Positions 1-8,213 of a DNA stretch of 64,000 nucleotides are shown piece after piece; within the stretch, counting starts at the first letter, position 1, and the number at the start of each line of letters is the position of its first letter. The notes beneath the pieces are model-generated. The model was not told the origin of the DNA. It made no database searches and worked only from the letters and a program-made list of their open reading frames with translations. The DNA comes from Cytophagales bacterium CG12_big_fil_rev_8_21_14_0_65_40_12 (GTDB taxonomy: Bacteria; Bacteroidota; Bacteroidia; Cytophagales; Cyclobacteriaceae). Position numbers and translations under genes: made by a program. Location: the NCBI GenBank assembly GCA_002786855.1, contig PCUU01000033.1, forward strand, positions 80,858 to 144,857, in the 5' to 3' direction.

Positions 1-2
1 TA

Positions 3-140
3 ACCATTGCAGCAGTGGCTAAAAACAATATGCAAGTCTTTCAATTGATCCCCTTTTTGGTCATTGCAGGAGTAGCTTTTCCTCTTCTAGTTTTCACCCC
101 TATTAGAAAGAAGATTCAAATTGAGATAGATAATAGGTAG
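3..140 (+). CDS. C-terminus of a membrane transporter (5' truncated by window edge)
   Basis: Open frame from position 3 to TAG at 138-140: TIAAVAKNNMQVFQLIPFLVIAGVAFPLLVFTPIRKKIQIEIDNR*; hydrophobic TM helix followed by a basic tail. Confidence 0.45.
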   Translation, partial: TIAAVAKNNMQVFQLIPFLVIAGVAFPLLVFTPIRKKIQIEIDNR

Positions 141-176
141 TCGGAAGTCCGAAGTTAGAACTCTAAACTCTAAACG

Positions 177-1430
177 CTACTTCGATACATATTCCATCAA
201 ATAAGCACAGAGAATCGCGCCATAGGTACCTAAAGCATAACCCAAAACTGCTAATAAAACCCCTACCGGTGCCAAAGCTGGGCTAAAAGCAGCGGCCACC
301 ACGGGAGCAGAAGCTGCTCCCCCAACATTCGCTTGGCTTCCCACCGCTACAAAAAAGAAAGGTGCTTTGATCAATTTGGCTACAGCGATCATGATGATCA
401 CATGAACGAGCATCCAACTAATTCCAATCGCAAAAAGACCAGGGTTATCCAGCACCTCTCGAATGTTCATTTGCATTCCAATCGTTGCCACAAGGATAAA
501 TATAAATACAGAACCCAAGCGACTTGCGCCAGATCCTTCCAGTTTTCGGAACTTGGTGAAAGAAAGTCCAACGCCTACTGTGGTGGCAATCACTACCAAC
601 CAGAAAAAATCAGAGTTTAAAGAAGTCAGATTGTATTGATCTAAAAAATCCGCATGTTTATTCATAAAAGGCGTAATCGAATCTGCTCCCCAGCGGGCCA
701 AGGCTGTTCCGCCAAATGCTACGGCCAAGATCGTCATTACTTCGGGCAAGGTTGGAATTTTTGCAATGCTGGCTTGATAGTCTTCCACTCTTTTCTTTAG
801 ATCATCAATGGCAGAAGTATCAGACTTCAACCAACCATCTACTTTCTTAGAGATATTTGCTCCATACAGTAAAAAGCCAGTCCAGATATTGGCGCAAATC
901 ACATCTATCACAATCATTTTAGAGAATAGACTGTCGCTTACGCCATAGATTTCTTTCATGGATGCTTGGTTAGCTCCGCCTCCAATCCAGCTGCCAGCAA
1001 CTGTAGTTAAGCCTCTCCAAACCTCTTCAGTGCCACCAATATCCAATACACCAGGTGCAATGGCCGACATGGCAAGTATGGCAATCGGCCCGCCTAAGAT
1101 AATGCCAATGGTGGCCGCAAAAAACATGATCAGGGCCTTTGGCCCGAGATTGATAATGCCTTTCATGTCTATACTTAAGCAGAGTAAAATCAAACTTGCA
1201 GGCAATAAGTACCTAGAAGCCACAAAATAAAGTCTTGATTCTTCGCCAGAAATTAAACCTAAAGGCCAATTGAGCAGGGCTGGAATAAAATAGCACAGTA
1301 AAATGCTGGGGATAATGGTATAGAACTTTTTCCAAAAGGGTTTTGGGGAGTTAGAGGTATGAAATACCCAAGCAATGACAATAAACAGTAGACCGAGCAC
1401 GACTGCATCATTGGTAAAAACTGGCGCCAT
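177..1430 (-). CDS. DUF819 family integral membrane protein
   Basis: 417 aa polytopic protein with SWIGGGANQASMKEIYGV and GSQANVGGAASAPVVAAAF motifs typical of DUF819. Confidence 0.85.
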   Translation of the reverse strand: MAPVFTNDAVVLGLLFIVIAWVFHTSNSPKPFWKKFYTIIPSILLCYFIPALLNWPLGLISGEESRLYFVASRYLLPASLILLCLSIDMKGIINLGPKALIMFFAATIGIILGGPIAILAMSAIAPGVLDIGGTEEVWRGLTTVAGSWIGGGANQASMKEIYGVSDSLFSKMIVIDVICANIWTGFLLYGANISKKVDGWLKSDTSAIDDLKKRVEDYQASIAKIPTLPEVMTILAVAFGGTALARWGADSITPFMNKHADFLDQYNLTSLNSDFFWLVVIATTVGVGLSFTKFRKLEGSGASRLGSVFIFILVATIGMQMNIREVLDNPGLFAIGISWMLVHVIIMIAVAKLIKAPFFFVAVGSQANVGGAASAPVVAAAFSPALAPVGVLLAVLGYALGTYGAILCAYLMEYVSK

Positions 1431-1580
1431 AAATAAAATTTATAGTTGAAATAGTTTGATAAAGAGTCACAAAATAGGTCAGTCAGCCCTTAATTGATAA
1501 GAAATACTACTTTTTCTTATCAACGGGGGCAAGAGCAAACCAAGAAACTCATATCTTCGAAATTCAAACAACTAAATAAT

Positions 1581-2972
1581 ATGGCCGCAAGAGGAGGTTT
1601 TTCGAGTAGATTAGGTTTTATCATGGCAGCAGCTGGTTCTGCTGTTGGGTTAGGAAACATATGGGGCTTCCCCTATGAAGTTGGACAAGGAGGTGGTGCT
1701 GCATTCGTAGTTATGTACCTGCTTTTCTGCTTTTTACTATGTTATCCCGTAATGGTTACTGAAATAGCCATTGGTAGAAAAACTGAGAAAAATCCCGTAG
1801 GAGCATTCAATGCACTAGGGTATCGAAAATGGAATTTTGTGGGAAAGATGGGAATTTTCAGTGGCTTCCTCATCCTTTCCTTTTATAATGTTATTGCAGG
1901 CTGGGCTTTTGGTTATGTCTATGAAATGGCCATTGGTAACTTTGACATCGCCAATCATTTCAGTGAATTTGTTCAAGATGTTTTTAAAGTAGGTGCATAC
2001 GGTATGGTGTTTATGGCGACTACAGCTTATGTAGTTTCTAAAGGTATTTCAGGCGGTATTGAAAAGGCTGCTAAATTTTTGATGCCTGCGCTCTTAATTA
2101 TGATTCTCGTTTTGGTAGGTTATGCTGTAACGCTACCGAATGCCATGGATGGTGTTAAATTCTACTTGATTCCAGATTTTTCTGAAATTAACCTTCAGGT
2201 AATTATCAATGCATTAGGTCAAGCTTTCTTCTCACTTTCTTTGGGAATGGGTGCTTTAATTACTTATGGTAGTTATGTAGATAAGAAGGAAAATATCGTT
2301 TCTGCCGCTGCATTTATCACTTTAGCTGATGTCGGGATTGCCGTATTAGCCGGTATGATGATTTTCCCATTGATTGGTTTTATGAGTGGTGGCACCATGG
2401 AAGGTGTGGGCAGTGGCCCAGGATTGATCTTCGTTACTCTACCTCAGATTTTCGGAACGATTGGCGGTACTTTAGGCGCAGCTGCGGGCACTATATTTTT
2501 CGTATTGCTTTGTTTTGCGGCACTTACCTCAACAGTTTCGTTGCTTGAAGTACCAGTGGCTTATGTAGTTGATGAAAAGAATATCAGACGAAACAGAGCG
2601 GTTTGGTTGGTAGCAGGTGCAATCTTTTTAATCGGTATTCCTTCCTTATTAGGAAATGGCTACTCCGAGTTCTTCTCTAACTTCATTACCTATCCAGGTT
2701 CAGAAACAGCAACCGACTTTTTGAGTTTCATTGCCAACGTGGCCAATGATACTTTACTCCCATTAGGGGGTTGTTTGATCGTTTTCTTTGCCGCCCACGT
2801 TTGGAAGAAACACAATTTGGATGAAGAATTATCGCATGGTGCGCCTAATTACAAAGGGTCGCTCCTACAAAAATATTTAAACTTTGCGGTAGGTTATTTG
2901 GCACCAGCAGTGTTGGGCTTCATCTTTATTCTTACCGTTCTTAAAACTTATTTCGGAATTAATATCTTTTAG
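1581..2972 (+). CDS. Sodium-dependent neurotransmitter-symporter (SNF/NSS) family transporter
   Basis: GFIMAAAGSAVGLGNIWGFPYEVGQGGGAAF motif; start chosen at internal ATG 1581 because the upstream extension is not NSS-like. Confidence 0.9.
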   Translation: MAARGGFSSRLGFIMAAAGSAVGLGNIWGFPYEVGQGGGAAFVVMYLLFCFLLCYPVMVTEIAIGRKTEKNPVGAFNALGYRKWNFVGKMGIFSGFLILSFYNVIAGWAFGYVYEMAIGNFDIANHFSEFVQDVFKVGAYGMVFMATTAYVVSKGISGGIEKAAKFLMPALLIMILVLVGYAVTLPNAMDGVKFYLIPDFSEINLQVIINALGQAFFSLSLGMGALITYGSYVDKKENIVSAAAFITLADVGIAVLAGMMIFPLIGFMSGGTMEGVGSGPGLIFVTLPQIFGTIGGTLGAAAGTIFFVLLCFAALTSTVSLLEVPVAYVVDEKNIRRNRAVWLVAGAIFLIGIPSLLGNGYSEFFSNFITYPGSETATDFLSFIANVANDTLLPLGGCLIVFFAAHVWKKHNLDEELSHGAPNYKGSLLQKYLNFAVGYLAPAVLGFIFILTVLKTYFGINIF

Positions 2973-3003
2973 ACATATTTTAGTTCTAGAATTTTGAATT
3001 TCA

Positions 3004-3033
3004 AACCTCTTCTTACTAAGAAGAGGTTTTTTT
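3004..3033 (+). terminator. Rho-independent terminator of the NSS transporter
   Basis: AACCTCTTCTT-ACT-AAGAAGAGGTT followed by TTTTT. Confidence 0.8.
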
Positions 3034-3036
3034 ATA

Positions 3037-4131
3037 ATGAAGCGCATCCAAACCTCCTTTTTCTTGATTTTTTTAACGCTAGGATTGAGCGCTCAAAGCT
3101 TATGGATCCAGCCTAAGCATTATTCGGTTCATAAAGTTGCTGAGCCAATCATTATTGATGGAAAAAACCTTGAATCTGCATGGAATCAAGCAGAATGGAC
3201 AGATGACTTCATTGATATAGAAGGAGATAAAAGGCCAAAGCCCTATTTGAAAACCAGAGTCAAAATGATTTGGGACACAAGCTATCTCTATTTTTTTGCT
3301 GAATTAGAAGAACCTCACATTTGGGCAAATATTACCAAAAGAGATGAAGTCATATTTTATGACAATGATTTCGAAATATTCATTGACCCGAATGGGGACA
3401 CCCACAACTATTTCGAATTGGAAATTAATGCTTTGAATACCGTTTGGGATTTGATGTTGACTAAACCTTATAGGGATGGCGGTGATGCCATTGACAATTG
3501 GGACATAAAGGGATTAAAATCGGCTGTAAACTTGTCTGGTTCAATCAACAACCCCAATGACATTGATCAAGGTTGGTCTATTGAAATAGCCATTCCGCTA
3601 GAAGTGCTCAAAGAAGGGTCGAATGTCAAAGTTCCACCAAGAGAAGGTGATGTTTGGCGAATCAATTTTTCCCGCGTGCAATGGGAGACAGAGATCATTG
3701 ACAATAAATATCTAAAGAAAAAGGTCGCTGGCACGGACAAAAACTTACCAGAAAATAATTGGGTTTGGTCGGAGCAACGCGAAATAGCCATGCACGAGCC
3801 AGAATTTTGGGGAATGCTCTATTTCTCAGAAACTAAATCGGATGAATCCATTGCGATAGATTTCGACAAAGATTTAAACAACGAAAAAGTAAAGCAGGCA
3901 CTTTACCAAATTCATAGGGCTCAGGTAGTTTATAGAAATAAGGAAAAAGTATTTATTAAGAATAAGAAATTACTAATCGAAAGAAGTCAGCTTCCTTCCA
4001 ATCGAGAGTTTAAGTGGGAATTAACTTCTAACGGGCTCATGTATTGGGTCAAAATGACAAGCCCTCTGACTGAGGGCATAATTTGGTACATCGATCATAC
4101 AGGTTTAATTAGAAAGAAACTCAAGCAATGA
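3037..4131 (+). CDS. Exported carbohydrate-binding family 9-like protein
   Basis: Signal peptide then EPIIIDGKNLESAWNQAEWTDDF...DNDFEIFIDPNGDTHNYFELEINALNTVWDL, typical CBM9-like. Confidence 0.8.
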   Translation: MKRIQTSFFLIFLTLGLSAQSLWIQPKHYSVHKVAEPIIIDGKNLESAWNQAEWTDDFIDIEGDKRPKPYLKTRVKMIWDTSYLYFFAELEEPHIWANITKRDEVIFYDNDFEIFIDPNGDTHNYFELEINALNTVWDLMLTKPYRDGGDAIDNWDIKGLKSAVNLSGSINNPNDIDQGWSIEIAIPLEVLKEGSNVKVPPREGDVWRINFSRVQWETEIIDNKYLKKKVAGTDKNLPENNWVWSEQREIAMHEPEFWGMLYFSETKSDESIAIDFDKDLNNEKVKQALYQIHRAQVVYRNKEKVFIKNKKLLIERSQLPSNREFKWELTSNGLMYWVKMTSPLTEGIIWYIDHTGLIRKKLKQ

Positions 4132-5213
4132 AAAAACGGCAATTCATCAAAAACATAAGTCTCGGCTCAGCGGCAATCATGCTCGCTCCTGCCCTTCTAA
4201 GCTCATGCGGCACTAATGAATCGAAAGAAGATTTTAAGTATTGGGTATGGGTAGATGGCAATAATGAGAAGACCATTGCTGATTGGAAAACTGAATTAAC
4301 AGCCCTTCGCGAAGCAGGAATTACAGGGCTTATTATTGGGGGTGGCCGCGAAATGTTAGAAAAGCTTATTCCTATTGCCAAAAACTTAGGCCAAGAAGTG
4401 CATGCATGGCTTTGGACCATGAACCGTCCGGGCGATAAAGAAGCCCAAGCTCATCCAGAATGGTATGCCGTGAGCCGAAATGGAGCATCCAGTTTGGAGG
4501 TAAATCCTTATGTTGGCTATTACCAATGGCTTTGTCCTAGTAAACCTGAAGTCCAGGAATATGTCAAGAATTATATGGTTTCCCATTGCGATATTGAAGG
4601 ACTGAGTGCCATCCATTTGGATTATGTGCGGTATTGTGACGTCATTCTGCCGAAAGGCCTTTGGTCTAAATATGGCTTGGTACAGGACCACGAAATGGCC
4701 GAATACGACTTCTGTTATTGCGAAACTTGCCAAGGAAACTTTGAATCGACCCACGGTTATCGCCCTGATAGCTTGGAAGATCCGAGCGCAGATGAAAAAT
4801 GGCGGAAATACCGTTGGGACAGCATTACCAAACTAGTGAATCAAGTTTGCGCTGCTGTGCATGCCGAAGGAAAACAAATGTCGGCTGCGGTATTCCCCTA
4901 CCCAGAATTGGCCAAACAACTGGTGCGTCAATCTTGGAATGAATGGGACTTGGACATTGTATTCCCGATGATCTACCACAACTTCTATGAAGAAGGTATT
5001 CCTTGGATAGAATTTGCAACGCGCCAGGGAGTAAATGACTTAAATGGAAAGTTTCCATTGCATACAGGAGTTTATTTGCCCGAAATGCTACCCGAAGAAA
5101 TCAGCCAAGCCATTGCAGCCGCAAAAGCTGGAGGTGCTAAAGGTGTTTCTTTCTTCTCCAATGGGGCTTTAAAGGAAGAAAGATTGAAAGCTTTTAGTAC
5201 AGTGGATAAATAA
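4128..5213 (+). CDS. Family-10-like glycosyl hydrolase lipoprotein (GHL10/DUF187 type)
   Basis: Lipobox LLSSCG; IADWKTELTALREAGITGLIIGGG, HLDYVRYCD; ATGA overlap with preceding gene. Confidence 0.75.
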   Translation: MKKRQFIKNISLGSAAIMLAPALLSSCGTNESKEDFKYWVWVDGNNEKTIADWKTELTALREAGITGLIIGGGREMLEKLIPIAKNLGQEVHAWLWTMNRPGDKEAQAHPEWYAVSRNGASSLEVNPYVGYYQWLCPSKPEVQEYVKNYMVSHCDIEGLSAIHLDYVRYCDVILPKGLWSKYGLVQDHEMAEYDFCYCETCQGNFESTHGYRPDSLEDPSADEKWRKYRWDSITKLVNQVCAAVHAEGKQMSAAVFPYPELAKQLVRQSWNEWDLDIVFPMIYHNFYEEGIPWIEFATRQGVNDLNGKFPLHTGVYLPEMLPEEISQAIAAAKAGGAKGVSFFSNGALKEERLKAFSTVDK

Positions 5214-5221
5214 TTAAATTC

Positions 5222-5590
5222 ATGGCTGTGAAAACAGAAATATTAGAAATCGTTCCAGTGCTTCCTTCTCAGGATGTTGAGAGAGACTTAGCTTGGTACA
5301 GCAAGTTTGCAGGTTTCGAGAAGGTTGGCGGAGATCATATGTACGCCATTATGAAGCGAGAACAGCTTTATGTACATCTACAATGGCATGCCGATACGGA
5401 GGATGATCCATTACTTGGTGGCTCTGTGATCAAAATTTTTGTCAAAAATATTCAGCCTATTTTTGATGAGTTTGTTGAACGAGGAACTGTTGTCAAAGAG
5501 AAATTACGCATTAAAACCCCTTGGGGCACAAATGAATTTGGCTTTTACGACCTTAACAACAATGCGATTTTTATAGTGGAAGATGCTTGA
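5222..5590 (+). CDS. VOC/glyoxalase-bleomycin resistance superfamily protein
   Basis: 122 aa, EIVPVLPSQDVERDLAWYSKFAGFEKV...GTNEFGFYDLNNNAIFIVE. Confidence 0.85.
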   Translation: MAVKTEILEIVPVLPSQDVERDLAWYSKFAGFEKVGGDHMYAIMKREQLYVHLQWHADTEDDPLLGGSVIKIFVKNIQPIFDEFVERGTVVKEKLRIKTPWGTNEFGFYDLNNNAIFIVEDA

Positions 5591-5733
5591 CTATATTCAC
5601 TCAAGCATGCCTCACTATTAAAAAAATAGCATGAATGCCATAAGCTTGAAGTGTATTTTAGTAGGTAACTCTAAAATTACAAATCATACCTAAATCAACT
5701 TTTGAAGCCAACTTGCCCTATTAACAAAGACAA

Positions 5734-6858
5734 ATGAACAAGACTTTTATCATTTTAATAATTGCAGCATTGAGTACTTCTTGCGAAAAGAAACAAACAG
5801 AGGTAAAACTAATTAACAGACAAAATTTCGAGAGCCAAATTGATGGTAAGAAGGTTGATTTGTTTACACTCAAAAATAAAAATGGCCTCGCTGCGCAAAT
5901 CACAAACTATGGCGGTCGTGTAGTGAGCTTATGGGTACCCGATAAGGACGGAAACTTTGAGGATATTGTCTTAGGTTATGAAAGCCCAGAAGGTTACTTA
6001 CAATCCAATGAAATCTATTTTGGAGCATTGATTGGCCGTTATGGTAACCGAATTGCCAATGGCAAATTCACATTGAACGACACCACCTTTACTTTAGCCA
6101 CCAACAATGATGACAACCATTTGCATGGTGGAAAAAATGGCTTTAACAATGTAGTTTGGGATGCTAAGCAAATCTCGGACTCAGAACTGGAATTAAAATA
6201 CCTTTCCAAAGATGGTGAAGAAGGCTATCCAGGCAACCTGAATGTAACTGTGGTTTACAAATTAACAGACAATAATGAACTGGAAATCAACTATGTCGCT
6301 ACTACGGATAAAGCTACACCCGTAAATCTTACGCATCATTCATTTTTTAATTTACATGGGGCAGGTAAAGGAAGTATCAATGATCATATGCTGCAAATAA
6401 ATGCAGCAAACTACACTCCTATCGTTGCAGGTTTAATTCCCACGGGAAGCATTGAATCTGTAAAGAATACACCCTTTGACTTTACTGCACCCACGCCAAT
6501 AGGAGAACATGTAAATGATGATAATGAACAGTTGAAATATGGTTTTGGTTACGATCATAACTTCGTATTAGATGGCTCAGGTTTAAGAGTTGCAGCCATC
6601 ATATTCGAACCCAAATCAGGAAGGAAGATGGAAGTGATTACTGATGAACCTGGTCTACAATTCTATGGGGGTAATTTTTTAGATGGCAATGATATTGGAA
6701 AAGAAGGCTTGCCCTACGAATACAGAACTGCCTTTTGTTTGGAAACCCAACATTTCCCAGACAGTCCAAATCAAGAAAATTTCCCTTCCACTATTTTAAA
6801 TGAGGGCCAAAATTACACCTCAACTTGTATATATAGATTTAGTATTCACCAACAATAA
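5734..6858 (+). CDS. galM: Aldose 1-epimerase (galactose mutarotase), lipoprotein
   Basis: FGALIGRYGNRIANGKF, NDDNHLHGGKNGFNNVVWD, VNLTHHSFFNL motifs. Confidence 0.92.
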   Translation: MNKTFIILIIAALSTSCEKKQTEVKLINRQNFESQIDGKKVDLFTLKNKNGLAAQITNYGGRVVSLWVPDKDGNFEDIVLGYESPEGYLQSNEIYFGALIGRYGNRIANGKFTLNDTTFTLATNNDDNHLHGGKNGFNNVVWDAKQISDSELELKYLSKDGEEGYPGNLNVTVVYKLTDNNELEINYVATTDKATPVNLTHHSFFNLHGAGKGSINDHMLQINAANYTPIVAGLIPTGSIESVKNTPFDFTAPTPIGEHVNDDNEQLKYGFGYDHNFVLDGSGLRVAAIIFEPKSGRKMEVITDEPGLQFYGGNFLDGNDIGKEGLPYEYRTAFCLETQHFPDSPNQENFPSTILNEGQNYTSTCIYRFSIHQQ

Positions 6859-6867
6859 TTAAAACCC

Positions 6868-7971
6868 ATGTCTCAGAAAATTAGTAAGTCGATATTCTTA
6901 ATTTTTTTAGCGTTCTCCTTCTTTACGGCCTGCACGCAAAAAAAGAGCGATACCAATACTCAAAATGAACTCGCCATCGCTGAAAGATGGTCAGTAGAAA
7001 AAGCAAACGCTTGGGGTGACAATCATCCATGGTTTAGAGGTTCAAACTTCAATCCAAGTACATCGATCAATCAATTGGAATTTTGGCAAGCCGAAACTTT
7101 TGACCCTGAAACCATTGACAGAGAATTGGGTTGGGCAGAAGATATTGGGTTCAATGCCATGCGCGTTTACCTTCACCATGTGGCTTGGGAGGTAGATAAA
7201 GCTGGTTTTAAAGAGAGAATGAAGTCTTATTTGTCAATCGCAGATAAGCATCATATCAAAACCATTTTTGTGTTTTTTGATGATTGTTGGAATCCTACCT
7301 ACACCGCAGGAAAACAACCAGATCCCAAACCAGGAGTTCACAATTCAGGATGGGTAAGAGATCCAGGAGATTTACTTTTTACGGCTGAAAATTTAACACC
7401 AACACTTGAAGCCTACACAAAAGACATTTTGGAAACCTTCAAGGATGATCAAAGAATCATATTATGGGACCTTTATAATGAACCCGGAAATTCCAATTAT
7501 GGCAACAAATCAATGGGTTTGCTGAAGGATGTTTTTAAATGGGGAAGAGAGATTAATCCATCTCAACCGCTGACTTCAGGAGTTTGGAATAACAGTTTAT
7601 CAGACTTGAATAAATTTCAAGTTGAAAACTCAGATATCATCACCTACCATAACTACAATGATGAGGTCAATCATCAAAGCACGATCGATTCCCTTAAACT
7701 GCACAACAGACCGATGATTTGCACGGAATACATGGCGCGTAAGCACAATAGTTTATTCAGCAACATTATGCCCATTTTAAAGGAGCAAAAAATTGGAGCC
7801 ATTAATTGGGGGCTTGTTGCAGGAAAATCTAACACCAAATATGCTTGGGATGATCCAATCCCTGATGGCTCTGAACCAGAACCATGGTTCCATGAAATTT
7901 TCCAACAAGACGGCACTCCTTATAAGCAAAAAGAAGTCGATGTAATCAAAGAATTGACATTGAAAAAGTAA
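6868..7971 (+). CDS. GH5-like (cellulase-type) glycoside hydrolase lipoprotein
   Basis: Lipobox FFTACT; GFNAMRVYLHHVAWE, IILWDLYNEPGN, MICTEYMARKHNS. Confidence 0.8.
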   Translation: MSQKISKSIFLIFLAFSFFTACTQKKSDTNTQNELAIAERWSVEKANAWGDNHPWFRGSNFNPSTSINQLEFWQAETFDPETIDRELGWAEDIGFNAMRVYLHHVAWEVDKAGFKERMKSYLSIADKHHIKTIFVFFDDCWNPTYTAGKQPDPKPGVHNSGWVRDPGDLLFTAENLTPTLEAYTKDILETFKDDQRIILWDLYNEPGNSNYGNKSMGLLKDVFKWGREINPSQPLTSGVWNNSLSDLNKFQVENSDIITYHNYNDEVNHQSTIDSLKLHNRPMICTEYMARKHNSLFSNIMPILKEQKIGAINWGLVAGKSNTKYAWDDPIPDGSEPEPWFHEIFQQDGTPYKQKEVDVIKELTLKK

Positions 7972-8048
7972 TGCTGGTTTTGATTTTAACTATTACTCTA
8001 AATGATATTTAAGCAATTATTGTATTTACAGTCAACTCATCTCTAATC

Positions 8049-8090
8049 AAAAAAGGGCCTTTATCAAATTGATCAAGGGCCTTTTTTATG
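8049..8090. terminator. Bidirectional terminator candidate
   Basis: AAAAAAGGGCCTTTATCAAATTGATCAAGGGCCTTTTTT; hairpin with one G.G mismatch and U-tracts on both strands. Confidence 0.6.
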
Positions 8091-8104
8091 TTTACTTAAA
8101 CTGA

Positions 8105-8200
8105 CTACTTCTTAACAGTCAGTTTTTCGTCTTCTTTATTGACTACAATGGGTTTACCAAGTTTTGTATTAATCTCAATTTTAGAAGATGTTTTTTGGGT
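8105..8200 (-). pseudogene. Relic C-terminal tail of an M16 peptidase paralog
   Basis: Minus-strand reading PKKHLLKIEINTKLGKPIVVNKEDEKLTVKK* matches the intact M16 C-terminus ...TGLGKPIVVNKEDDKLTIKK* at 11514; about 57/66 nt identical with a 29-nt exact block; in-frame TAA immediately upstream. Confidence 0.75.
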
Positions 8201-8213
8201 TATGCATCTTATC

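Noticed and set aside
333-1230. Plus-strand ORFs at 333-620 and 958-1230 opposite DUF819
   Set aside because: Antisense to a confident membrane protein; no coding features.
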